The notes: a model not told the origin generated them from the sequence alone. Shown: positions 1 to 7,167, counted from the stretch's first letter. The stretch: 10,288 nucleotides of DNA from an uncultured Chromatiaceae bacterium (GCA_946481195.1 CAMLNG010000094.1:1-10288), one strand, 5' to 3'. Made by a program: numbers and translations.

Positions 1-886
1 CGATACTGGAAGGCTGCGCTGGCGCCAACTCTTTCCATTTCATGGGTGTAAGAATCGTAACGTGGTAAACGTGGCCGGAAGGCGTTGTTGATAGTGTTCA
101 GTTCAGGCGCAGTTTTTGAGCCTTTGTAACTGCCGAAATCGTTGACGTTGGCCCAGCGCACCGTACTGGCGCCCTGATCTTTTAAGCTGCGCTCAGAAAA
201 GGATGCGGAGAACAGCGCACCGAATTTGCCGTCAGCGAAGTGATCGCTAATCAGAAAGGACGCTTTCGGGTCATTTTTTTCTGATAAATCGTTGTATCCG
301 AGCTGGCCGGACGCCGAGAAGGTGAAACCGTCATAGTCAAAAGGCCGGGCGGCGCGCAGGTCTACAGTGGCGCCGAGCGAGCCTTCTTCCACATCGGCGC
401 TGGCAGTTTTACGCACGGTCAGCGACCGCGGTTGGCACCGCCTATTTGGTCAGTACCGCCTGAGGTCGAAATGGCTTCCATGCCGTTAATACGGACACGG
501 GTAAAATCAGGGCCTAAACCCCGTACAGTAATTTGGCGGCCTTCACCGGCGGCGCGGCTGATGGCCACACCCGGAATACGCTGCAGCGATTCGGCCAGGT
601 TTAAATCCGGGAAATCGGCGATGTCTTCCGCCATGATGGCGTCGATGGCGCTGTCAGACTGACGTTTGACGTTCAGTGCATTAGACAGACTGTCGCGGAA
701 GCTGCCGGTGACTTCAATGACTTCGATATCTTCATCCGCTTTGGCTTTTTCTGCGGCGGTTTGCGGCTTGGCTTGCTGCGCTGCGTCTTGTGCGGCCAGT
801 GCTGAAGCACTGAAGCTGCCGGTGAGAGCAATGGCCATTGCCAGAGTCAGCGGTTGCAGGCGCCAGGCCTGTTTGTGAGCTGCCAT
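1..886 (-). pseudogene. TonB-dependent receptor (TonB-Xanth-Caul type), frameshifted and cut by window edge
   Basis: Outer-membrane receptor for energy-dependent uptake, probably of an oligouronide given its neighbours (inference). The ATG at 886-884 follows a good Shine-Dalgarno (AGGAAGA). Frame 1 gives 155 residues: signal peptide ending ALA-AQ near residue 31, TonB box-like IEVIEVTG (54-61), then plug-domain motifs ITVRGLGPDFTR and GGANRGR, and a TGA at 421-419. The reading resumes at once in another frame as SLTVRKTASADVEEGSLGA and stays open for about 140 codons to base 1, with barrel-start sequence. Family members carry about 13 residues (FDFN-x-FASELFN) between NRGR and SLTV; these are absent. 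A deletion of about 43 bp therefore explains both the missing motif and the frameshift. The frame-1 product lacks most of the plug and all of the barrel, so it should not work as a receptor. The 3' part lies outside the window. Confidence 0.85.
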
Positions 887-996
887 GATGTCTTCCTCGT
901 CGGGTTTGTTCTTATGGTGCCATACGACCTGAGCCGTTGACGCTTTTTTATCTGGCCCGTCTTAAAGACAAGCCCTGTTGATTCGTTTTTTGTTTT

Positions 997-1012
997 TGTC
1001 TATCGGTGGCAA
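997..1012. promoter_or_regulatory. Second, degenerate LacI-type operator-like site
   Basis: The sequence TGTCTATCGGTGGCAA matches the inverted form of the stronger site at 13 of 16 positions, with a perfect right half. ATCGGTGGCAAAA at 1002-1014 is the exact reverse complement of TTTTGCCACCGAT at 1028-1040. The centres (1004.5 and 1037.5) are 33 bp apart, close to three helical turns, so two dimers could sit on one face of the DNA. The regulatory role is inferred. Confidence 0.5.
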
Positions 1013-1029
1013 AATTCGCTTGCGTTTTT

Positions 1030-1045
1030 TTGCCACCGATGGCAA
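1030..1045. promoter_or_regulatory. LacI-type operator-like palindrome (stronger site)
   Basis: The core TTGCCACCGATGGCAA is a 16-bp palindrome with one mismatched base pair, centred on CG at 1037-1038. Flanking T and A runs extend the symmetry to 22 bp (1027-1048). A palindrome with a central CpG is the usual shape of LacI-family operators. It lies in the divergent region of a locus that encodes a LacI regulator at 5899-6981, which is the inferred binder. No copy of the core was found upstream of the other genes in the window. Confidence 0.6.
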
Positions 1046-1143
1046 AAAGCTAACACCAAGCCATAATCACTGTCAAACCCAGTACAAAAAAACTGCAAAA
1101 AAAATGTGGGTTTTACTGGTGGACGGGGTAAAAACAGCGGTAC

Positions 1144-1178
1144 ATATCCATAAATATTGTTTATTTTCATGTGGATAT
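1144..1178. repeat. Interrupted inverted repeat ATATCCA...TGGATAT upstream of kduD
   Basis: Two perfect 7-bp arms (1144-1150 and 1172-1178) flank a 21-base AT-rich spacer. The right arm overlaps a TATAAA at 1176-1181 that could be a -10 element, but no well-spaced -35 hexamer is visible. It may be a second control site or chance in AT-rich DNA. Confidence 0.25.
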
Positions 1179-1260
1179 AAAAATGTAACTTGTCGTGACA
1201 ACAGTACGGCTGCCATGACAACAATCAGGCCAACCACAGTGCGGGCCACAGGAGAGACGG

Positions 1261-2028
1261 ATGCAACTGCAACAATTATTTGGCCTGACCGGCAAAAAAG
1301 CCTTAGTGACAGGGGCCAGTCGCGGTTTGGGTCAGGCGATCGCGCTGGCGCTGGCCGATGCCGGTGCTGAAGTTCTGTGCGCCAGTTCCGGCAGCGGCGG
1401 CAGTGACGCCACTGTTGCGGCCATTCGGCAGCAGGGCGGCTTGGCCCAGGCGTTTTCTGCCGATTTGGCTGACAGCAATGCCGTGGTGCAACTGGCAGAA
1501 AAAGCGCTGGATTACGCCGGTCAGATAGACATTCTGGTCAACTGCGGTGGCACTATCAGCCGCACGCCGGCGGTCGATTTTGCTTTTAGTGACTGGCAAC
1601 AGAACTTGGCAGTGAACCTCGACGCCACTTTCCTGCTCAGTCAGCGTTTAGGCGCGGCGATGATTGAACGCAGAAGCGGCAAAATTATTAATATCGCCTC
1701 GATGTTGTCTTACAGCGGTGGCATTACAGTGCCGGCATACACCGCCAGTAAACATGCGGTAGTGGGCCTGACGCGGGCGCTTGCCAACGAATGGGCCGGC
1801 TTTGGCGTCAACGTCAATGCGATTGCGCCGGGGTATTTTAAAACCGACAACACGGCGGCGCTGCAGGCCAACGCTGACCGTAATCAACAAATTTTAAGCC
1901 GTCTGCCGGCCGGCCGTTGGGGGGAACCGGCGGATTTAGCCGGTGCGGCGATATTCCTCGCCTCCAGCGCCAGTGACTATGTGCATGGCCATGTGCTCGC
2001 CGTCGACGGCGGCTGGCTGGCGCGATAG
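1261..2028 (+). CDS. kduD: 2-dehydro-3-deoxy-D-gluconate 5-dehydrogenase (KduD), SDR family
   Basis: Cytoplasmic NAD-dependent oxidoreductase that interconverts 2,5-diketo-3-deoxygluconate and 2-keto-3-deoxygluconate, the step after KduI in unsaturated-uronate breakdown. The 255 residues match the usual length. The Rossmann nucleotide motif TGASRGLG lies at 17-24, N119 is the structural Asn, and the catalytic residues are S147, Y160 and K164 (YTASK). The stretch from KIINIASML to the C-terminal VDGGWLAR is very close to KduD, including NVNAIAPGY and PAGRWG. The usual SDR NNAG motif reads NCGG at 94-97, an unusual variant. The ATG has a strong AGGAGAG ribosome binding site. It is first in the operon, 30 bases before kduI, and is probably controlled by the upstream palindromes. 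Gluconate 5-dehydrogenase is the nearest alternative, but the kduI neighbour favours KduD. Confidence 0.9.
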   Translation: MQLQQLFGLTGKKALVTGASRGLGQAIALALADAGAEVLCASSGSGGSDATVAAIRQQGGLAQAFSADLADSNAVVQLAEKALDYAGQIDILVNCGGTISRTPAVDFAFSDWQQNLAVNLDATFLLSQRLGAAMIERRSGKIINIASMLSYSGGITVPAYTASKHAVVGLTRALANEWAGFGVNVNAIAPGYFKTDNTAALQANADRNQQILSRLPAGRWGEPADLAGAAIFLASSASDYVHGHVLAVDGGWLAR

Positions 2029-2058
2029 ACCGATTTCAGTCGAATTTTTGGAGTTTTT

Positions 2059-2901
2059 ATGAGCATTGTATTTACCAACCGCTACGCCACCCACCCGGAT
2101 GACGTCAAGCATTACGACACGGACAAACTGCGCCAGCACTTTCTGCTGGATAACCTGATGCAGCCCGACACCCTGGTGCTGAACTACACCCACTATGAAC
2201 GGCTGATTGTCGGCAGCGCGGTGCCGGTCAAAGGCGCTGTGCTGCTGCAGACCGTTGATGCACTGAAAGCCGAGTATTTCCTCGAGCGCCGTGAACTGGG
2301 TGTGATCAATACCGGTGGCGCCGGCGTGGTCGAAGTGGATGGTACGGCTTATCCGCTGAATTTCCGCGAAGCGCTGTATGTCGGCAAAGGCGCGCGCGAG
2401 GTGCGGTTTGTCTCCAACGATGCGGCCAATCCTGCCAAGTTTTATCTGAATTCAACGCCGGCACATCATCAATACCCAACCCGGCACATCACCATGGCTG
2501 ATTGTAATGTGCTGCACATGGGCGCGCTCGAGACCAGCAATAAACGCGACATTTACCAGCTGATGATTAAAGGTGTGGTCGACACTTGCCAGCTGCAAAT
2601 GGGCCTGACCGTGCTGCATCCGGGCAGCGTCTGGAACACCATGCCGGCGCACCAGCATGACCGCCGGATGGAAGCTTATTTCTATTTTGGTCTCAGTGAA
2701 GGCCAGCAGGTTTGCCACTTTATGGGCGAGCCACAACAAACCCGGCATATTTTCACCGGCAACGATCAGGCCGTGGTGTCGCCGCCCTGGTCCATCCACA
2801 GCGGTTGTGGCACCGGCAGTTACACCTTTATCTGGGGTATGGCCGGCGAAAACCACGACTACAACGATATGGATAAATTCCCGGCCAGCGCTTTGCGTTA
2901 G
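2059..2901 (+). CDS. kduI: 5-dehydro-4-deoxy-D-glucuronate isomerase (KduI)
   Basis: Cytoplasmic zinc-dependent isomerase that turns 5-keto-4-deoxyuronate, the spontaneous product of unsaturated galacturonate or glucuronate, into 2,5-diketo-3-deoxygluconate, the KduD substrate. The 280 residues agree with the 278-residue E. coli enzyme. Diagnostic stretches are FLERRELGVINTGGAG (74-89), ALYVGKGA (105-112), WNTMPAHQHDRRMEAYFYF (192-210) and SPPWSIHSG (241-249). The expected zinc ligands are H198, H200, E205 and H247, all present. The ATG follows a TGGAG ribosome binding site. It lies 30 bases after kduD and 79 bases before dctP. Nothing suggests damage. The family assignment is secure; which polysaccharide supplies the uronate is not shown by the sequence. 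Confidence 0.95.
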   Translation: MSIVFTNRYATHPDDVKHYDTDKLRQHFLLDNLMQPDTLVLNYTHYERLIVGSAVPVKGAVLLQTVDALKAEYFLERRELGVINTGGAGVVEVDGTAYPLNFREALYVGKGAREVRFVSNDAANPAKFYLNSTPAHHQYPTRHITMADCNVLHMGALETSNKRDIYQLMIKGVVDTCQLQMGLTVLHPGSVWNTMPAHQHDRRMEAYFYFGLSEGQQVCHFMGEPQQTRHIFTGNDQAVVSPPWSIHSGCGTGSYTFIWGMAGENHDYNDMDKFPASALR

Positions 2902-2980
2902 TTGCTGATTTAGCTCTATAAACCGGCGCCGGCACTATAAAAAATTACAGCCTGCGCTTTTTCTCGACAGGGGAGACAAC

Positions 2981-4027
2981 ATGACAAGCTTGTTGCGCCG
3001 CAGCGGCGTGCTGGCGCTGAGTTTATTACTCAGTGTTTTGCTCAGCAGCTGCAGCAAACCGGAAGAACAAGTGCTGACTTTGCGCATGGCCCATACGCTG
3101 GACCAGGAGCATGTGGTGCACAAAGCCATGGTGAAACTGGCCGAACGGCTGGAGCATTATTCGCATGGTTCGATGAAAATCCGTATTTACAGCGGTGGTC
3201 AGCTCGGCTCTGAGCGCGAATTGATTGAGTTGCTGCAGATTGGTTCGCTGGCGCTGACCAAAGTATCCGCCGCACCGCTGGAAGGTTTTGCACCTAATAT
3301 GCAGCTGTTCAGCGTGCCTTATGTGTTTCGCGACGAACAGCAGCTGTGGCAGGTGTTGCAGGGCGAGATTGGTCAGCAGTTGCTGGCAGAGCTTTCGCCG
3401 GTGCGGTTAAAAGGCCTGGGTTATTACGATGCCGGTAGCCGCAGTTTTTATACCACCAACAAAAAAATCAGCACACCGGCGGATTTAGCCGGACAAAAAT
3501 TCCGCGTACCGAACAGCCAAACTGCCGTACAAATGGTGCAAACCTTGGGCGGTGCCGCGACACCGGTCGACTGGGGGGAGCTTTACACCGCGCTGCAACA
3601 AGGCGTGGTCGATGGTGCGGAAAATAACCCGCCGAGTTTTTACCTGTCGCGGCACTATGAATTATCCAAGTACTACGTGCTGGATGAACACACCGCAGTG
3701 CCGGATGTGATCCTGATGAGCCAGCATATCTGGAACAGCTTAACCGCCGAACAACAAGGCTGGCTGCAGCAGGCTTTTGCCGATTCGCAGGTCTGGCAGC
3801 GTGAGGCCTGGCAGGCGCAAACCAAAGATGCGCTCGATAAGGTGAAAGCCGCCGGTGTGGAAGTGATTTATCCGGATAAACAGCCCTTTATCGACGCAGT
3901 ACAACCGCTGCATCAGGCGTTAAAAGACACACCTGTTGGTGCTTTGATGGCCAAAATTGCCGCGTTACCGCCTGTAACAGCTCCGGCTGCTGCAGTGCCG
4001 GCTGCGCAGGAGAAACCCCATGAATAA
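2981..4027 (+). CDS. dctP: TRAP transporter solute-binding protein (DctP family), predicted lipoprotein
   Basis: Periplasmic substrate-capture subunit of a TRAP transporter for an acidic solute, here most likely a uronate or a 4-deoxy-uronate (inferred from kduD/kduI). Residues 1-23 form a lipoprotein signal with lipobox LSSC and C24 as the lipid-bearing cysteine. The mature domain starts LTLRMAHTLDQEH. Family hallmarks follow: YSGGQLGSERELIE (70-83), SRSFYTTNKKI (153-163), KFRVPNSQT (173-181) whose R175 corresponds to the carboxylate-binding arginine, and GVVDGAENNPPSFY (208-221). A non-conserved Ala/Pro-rich tail occupies about 330-348. The ribosome binding site is GGGGAG. The 3' end overlaps dctQ by 8 bases, so the three TRAP genes are translated together. 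Many Gram-negative TRAP binding proteins are soluble, so the lipid anchor is notable. Confidence 0.92.
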   Translation: MTSLLRRSGVLALSLLLSVLLSSCSKPEEQVLTLRMAHTLDQEHVVHKAMVKLAERLEHYSHGSMKIRIYSGGQLGSERELIELLQIGSLALTKVSAAPLEGFAPNMQLFSVPYVFRDEQQLWQVLQGEIGQQLLAELSPVRLKGLGYYDAGSRSFYTTNKKISTPADLAGQKFRVPNSQTAVQMVQTLGGAATPVDWGELYTALQQGVVDGAENNPPSFYLSRHYELSKYYVLDEHTAVPDVILMSQHIWNSLTAEQQGWLQQAFADSQVWQREAWQAQTKDALDKVKAAGVEVIYPDKQPFIDAVQPLHQALKDTPVGALMAKIAALPPVTAPAAAVPAAQEKPHE

Positions 4028-4520
4028 AACCGTATTCTGGCTCGATGAAGCGTTAAAACGTCTGCTGATTGGCCTGATGGCGGCCATCGTTTTGGTGGTG
4101 TGCTGGCAGGTGGTGTCGCGTTTTATTCTCGGTGAACCCAGTTCCATGACCGAAGAAATCTCCCGTACGCTGTTGCTGTGGATTGGCATGCTCGGTGCCG
4201 CGCTGGCCTATCGCACCGGCCAGCATTTGGGCCTCGACATCCTGACTTCTAAATTCAGCCCGCAGTGGCAGCGGCGAGTGGCGATTTTACTGACTGCGCT
4301 GGTCGTGTTGTTTGCGCTGGCGGTGATGGTTGGCGGCGGTGGGGCGCTGGTGCAGCTGACTTTTGAGCTGAACCAGATGTCGGCAGCCTTGGGTATCCGC
4401 GTGGCCTGGATTTATCTGGCTTTGCCATTGGCGGGGTTTTTAATCGCGTTTTATGGCGTCTGCCAACTGATTTGTTTGTGGCGCGGTGACACGCTGACGC
4501 CAACCGGAGGCTGCGAATAA
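4020..4520 (+). CDS. dctQ: TRAP transporter small permease (DctQ family)
   Basis: Small inner-membrane subunit that pairs with DctM in sodium-driven TRAP uptake. The 166 residues contain four hydrophobic segments, at about 14-36, 48-64, 87-110 and 127-153, the standard DctQ topology. Recognisable family features are CWQVVSRFILGEPSSMTEEISRT (28-50, with the WQVxxRF and EExxR elements) and the WIGMLGAALAYR stretch leading to GQHLGLDIL. The ATG lies inside the last codons of dctP. The stop overlaps the dctM start as TAATG, with a CGGAGG sequence at 4505-4510 serving dctM. Assignment rests on these motifs, the topology and the fixed gene order. Confidence 0.9.
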   Translation: MNKTVFWLDEALKRLLIGLMAAIVLVVCWQVVSRFILGEPSSMTEEISRTLLLWIGMLGAALAYRTGQHLGLDILTSKFSPQWQRRVAILLTALVVLFALAVMVGGGGALVQLTFELNQMSAALGIRVAWIYLALPLAGFLIAFYGVCQLICLWRGDTLTPTGGCE

Positions 4521-5815
4521 TGGAAATGTCTGCATTGGTGCTGCTCGGCATCTTTTTTGTCCTGCTGTTTTTAAACGTACCTATTTCGTTTTGTATTGGC
4601 CTCGCCACGCTTGGCACTATGTTACTCAGCATGGATTTATTGCCGGCGCTGACGACATTGGCGCAGCGCATGGCCGGTGGCCTGAATAGTTTCGCTTTGC
4701 TCGCCATTCCGTTTTTTGTGTTGTCGGGTTTGTTGATGGGGCGCGGCGGCATCGCCAAACGGCTGATTGAATGTGCGATGGCGCTGGTCGGTGCGCTGCC
4801 GGGCGGCCTGGCGTTGGTGAATGTGCTGTCTTGTATGTTGTTTGGCGCTATTTCCGGTTCGGCCGTGGCAGCCACTTCAGCGATCGGCAGTTTTATGCTG
4901 CCGGAGATGAAAAAACAGGGTTATGACGATTCTTACAGCGCAGCGGTGACCGCTGCTGCTGCGACGACCGGCATGCTGATCCCGCCGTCGAACATTATGA
5001 TTGTCTACGCGATTGCGAGCGGCGGTGTGTCTATTGCTGCGCTTTTTGTCGCCGGTTATTTGCCGGGCATTTTACTCGGTGTGGCGCTGATGATTGTTTG
5101 TGCCGGCTATGCCCGCGTGAAAGGCTATCCGGTCGGGGCGCGTTTGCCACTAAAATTAGTGGTCAGTAAGATTGCCGCTGCGGTCCCGAGCCTGCTGATG
5201 ATCATCGTGGTGATTGGCGGCATTATCAAGGGCGCTTTTACTGCGACCGAAGCCGGTGCCATCGCCGTAGTGTATTCCTTTGTGCTGGCGGTATTGGTGT
5301 ACAAAGAAGTGGCCTGGGCAGATTTGGGCAAAATTCTGCTGAAATCGACTGAAACCACCGCCATAGTGCTGGCGCTGATTGCCACATCGGCGGCGATGTC
5401 GTGGATTTTGTCCTATGAAAATATTCCGCAAAGCATCAGCACAGGTTTGCTGGCTTTAAGTGAAAACCCAATCATCATCCTGCTCATCATTAACCTGATT
5501 TTGTTAGTGGTCGGGGCTTTTATGGACATGACGCCGGCTGTGCTGATCTTCACGCCGATTTTCCTGCCAGTGGCGGTGGAACTTGGCGTGTCGCCATTGC
5601 ATTTTGGCATCATGATGATCCTGAATTTGTCGATTGGTCTGGTGTCGCCGCCGGTCGGCAGTGTGCTGTTTGTCGCCTGTGCTGTGGCCAAAGTGAAGCT
5701 GGAACAAATGATCAAACCGCTGCTGCCAATGTATGCCGCTATGTTTGTCGTGCTGATGCTGGTGACTTATATTCCGGCGATCAGCGAATGGTTGCCATCT
5801 TTAGTGGGTTTATAA
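4520..5815 (+). CDS. dctM: TRAP transporter large permease (DctM family)
   Basis: Large inner-membrane subunit that forms the sodium-coupled transport path. The 431 residues are typical in length and consist almost wholly of hydrophobic segments, about eleven or twelve membrane spans. Family motifs in order: PISFCIGLA (21-29), FGAISGSAVAATSAIGSFM (108-126), TAAAATTGMLIPPSNIMIVYA (144-164), GAFTATEAGAIAVVYS (238-253), DMTPAVLIFTPIFLP (336-350) and SIGLVSPPVGSVLFVACAVAK (371-391). It is the last TRAP gene, joined to dctQ by a 1-base overlap, and 83 bases before the regulator. It looks intact. Substrate identity cannot be read from this subunit; context points to an acidic sugar. Confidence 0.95.
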   Translation: MEMSALVLLGIFFVLLFLNVPISFCIGLATLGTMLLSMDLLPALTTLAQRMAGGLNSFALLAIPFFVLSGLLMGRGGIAKRLIECAMALVGALPGGLALVNVLSCMLFGAISGSAVAATSAIGSFMLPEMKKQGYDDSYSAAVTAAAATTGMLIPPSNIMIVYAIASGGVSIAALFVAGYLPGILLGVALMIVCAGYARVKGYPVGARLPLKLVVSKIAAAVPSLLMIIVVIGGIIKGAFTATEAGAIAVVYSFVLAVLVYKEVAWADLGKILLKSTETTAIVLALIATSAAMSWILSYENIPQSISTGLLALSENPIIILLIINLILLVVGAFMDMTPAVLIFTPIFLPVAVELGVSPLHFGIMMILNLSIGLVSPPVGSVLFVACAVAKVKLEQMIKPLLPMYAAMFVVLMLVTYIPAISEWLPSLVGL

Positions 5816-5836
5816 CAAGGCAATTGGATGGATCAG

Positions 5837-5875
5837 GAACAAAGTGGGTTGGTATGGCACTTCCACCGCTTGTTC
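5837..5875. repeat. Imperfect hairpin between dctM and the lacI-type gene
   Basis: GAACAA (5837-5842) and GTGG (5844-5847) can pair with CCAC (5863-5866) and TTGTTC (5870-5875) around a 15-base loop, with bulges. No T run follows, so it is not a canonical intrinsic terminator. It may partly separate transporter and regulator expression or mean nothing. Confidence 0.25.
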
Positions 5876-5898
5876 ATTAGAATGACGCTGCCGGCCTG

Positions 5899-6981
5899 AT
5901 GTCCTTCACTGACAGGTCGGTAACTCAGCAGCTCAGACCGCCCGGGAGAACTATCATCTATACGCTCAAATCATCCACTATTAACGACGTGGCCCGCTTA
6001 GCCGGAGTGTCGAAACGCACGGTGTCGCGGGTGATTAATGGCTCGCTGGCGGTCGGGGAATCGACGCGGGTCAAAGTGGAAAAAGTGATAGCCGAGCTGA
6101 ATTATTCTCCCAGCCCGCAGGCGCGGGGTCTGGCGTCGAGCCGCTCTTATCTGCTCGGGCTCATCTATGACAACCCCGATGCGCTTTATCTCGATGATGT
6201 GCAGCGTGGTGTACTGGAAGTCTGTAGCCAGCTCGGTTACGAGCTGGTGGTGCATCCATGCCGCTACCGCAGCGAAACGCTGGTGCAGGACTGTTTCGCC
6301 TTTATCAACCGATCTAAACTCGACGGCGTGATTTTACTGCCGCCGGTGTCGGAGCTTGATCATCTCGCCAGCGCGCTGAAACAAGCCGAACGGCCTTATG
6401 TGCGGTTAACCTCAGTGTTACTGGACGAAACCTACCATTCGGTGGTGTCGGACGACCGTGCCGCAGCCGCCGAAATGGCGCGCTATTTCGCGCAGCTTGG
6501 CCATCAACACATCGCTTTTATCAGCGGGCCACAGCGCTATAAATCTTCGACTGAACGGATGGAAGGTTTTCAGCTTGGGTTGTCGGCTTATGGCATCAAG
6601 CTGCGGCCGGACTGGATTGTCGAAGGCAATAACAGTTTTGAAACCGGTATTGAATGTGCCCAGCAACTGCTGAGTGGCACAGACAAACCGACGGCGATTT
6701 TCGCCAACAACGACCAGATGGCTGCGGGTGTACTCAAAGCCGCGCATGACCTCGGTATCAAAGTGCCGGACCAGCTGTCGGTCGCCGGCTTTGATGACAA
6801 CTTACTGGCCAGCCGGATCATTCCGGCGCTGACGACTATCCGCCGGCCCGTCCGGCAAATGGCGCAGCTTGCCGCCACCAAAATCATCATGGATATCGAA
6901 GACAACCGCCACGCTGCCGGCCACGTTGCTGCCAAAGTCGCGCCGACGCTGGTGGTGCGGGAATCTACCAAGCGGCTCTGA
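5899..6981 (+). CDS. LacI-family transcriptional regulator of the uronate locus
   Basis: DNA-binding repressor expected to respond to a uronate-pathway intermediate and control the kdu/TRAP operon and perhaps the divergent receptor (inferred from position). The N-terminal LacI helix-turn-helix is STINDVARLAGVSKRTVSRV (26-45), followed by the hinge region SPSPQARGLAS (70-80). A periplasmic-binding-protein-like effector domain follows, with HQHIAFISGP (202-211), AIFANNDQMAAGVLKAA (266-282) and LSVAGFDDN (293-301). The start is uncertain. The ATG at 5899 has no ribosome binding site and adds about 23 residues not typical of the family, while a GGGAGA at 5944-5949 sits ahead of ATC codons at 5953 and 5956 next to the usual N-terminus. 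It follows dctM by 83 bases and may be cotranscribed. Confidence 0.88.
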   Translation: MSFTDRSVTQQLRPPGRTIIYTLKSSTINDVARLAGVSKRTVSRVINGSLAVGESTRVKVEKVIAELNYSPSPQARGLASSRSYLLGLIYDNPDALYLDDVQRGVLEVCSQLGYELVVHPCRYRSETLVQDCFAFINRSKLDGVILLPPVSELDHLASALKQAERPYVRLTSVLLDETYHSVVSDDRAAAAEMARYFAQLGHQHIAFISGPQRYKSSTERMEGFQLGLSAYGIKLRPDWIVEGNNSFETGIECAQQLLSGTDKPTAIFANNDQMAAGVLKAAHDLGIKVPDQLSVAGFDDNLLASRIIPALTTIRRPVRQMAQLAATKIIMDIEDNRHAAGHVAAKVAPTLVVRESTKRL

Positions 6982-7167
6982 TATGCAGCGCTGACGGTTG
7001 GCGGCAATGGGCAGTTTAGCGCAGGGTCTGTTTTGGCTGTGGCGCCGGCCCGTGCGCTGACCAGCTGTTTTTCCGGACAATTTCCAGCTTACCCCCATTT
7101 ACTTCTGCTTAATTTTTCTGCAGTCTTTTTCAATGCACCCGCGGCAACACAGCAAAGGATACGCAGC
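6982..7167. other. Gap between regulator and membrane-protein gene
   Basis: These 186 bases separate the uronate locus from the next gene set. I see no clear intrinsic terminator: small palindromic pieces and a T run near 7068-7073 do not combine into a strong stem followed by Ts. T-rich tracts around 7105-7130 could belong to a promoter for the downstream gene, but no convincing hexamer pair stands out. A TTG-initiated extension of the next gene crosses this gap and is not credible. Confidence 0.4.

Larger units (their letters stand above)
887..1260. other. Divergent intergenic region between receptor and kduD
   Basis: This 374-base AT-richer stretch must hold the promoters of both the leftward receptor gene and the rightward kdu operon. 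It contains two operator-like palindromes (997-1012 and 1030-1045), an interrupted inverted repeat at 1144-1178, a short palindrome at 1190-1201 (TTGTCGTGACAA), another at 959-969 (GTCTTAAAGAC), and two TGACAACA direct repeats just before the kduD ribosome binding site. I could not pick convincing paired -35/-10 boxes for either direction. The reading frames that cross this region show no family resemblance or credible start context, so I see no gene here. Confidence 0.7.

Noticed and set aside
978..1370. Reading frame of 130 codons crossing the divergent promoter region into kduD
   Set aside because: It overlaps kduD in another frame, is of low-complexity composition, and lies over the operator-like sites.
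2924..2945. GC palindrome CCGGCGCCGG flanked by TATAAA sequences between kduI and dctP, considered as terminator or internal promoter
   Set aside because: The arms are only 5 bp with no loop, no T run follows, and no -35 element is correctly spaced to either TATAAA.
4255..4875. Long antisense reading frame of 206 codons under dctQ and dctM
   Set aside because: It is the reverse-strand shadow of two well-supported transporter genes and resembles no known protein.
6982..7090. Possible intrinsic terminator after the regulator (GC-rich stretch followed by TTTTT near 7069)
   Set aside because: The pieces adjoining the T run pair for only about 3-4 bp; no stable stem is adjacent.
7033..7167. N-terminal extension of the SEDS-like gene from a TTG at 7033
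   Set aside because: The extension has no ribosome binding site or family resemblance, while ATG 7168 has AAAGGA at proper spacing.
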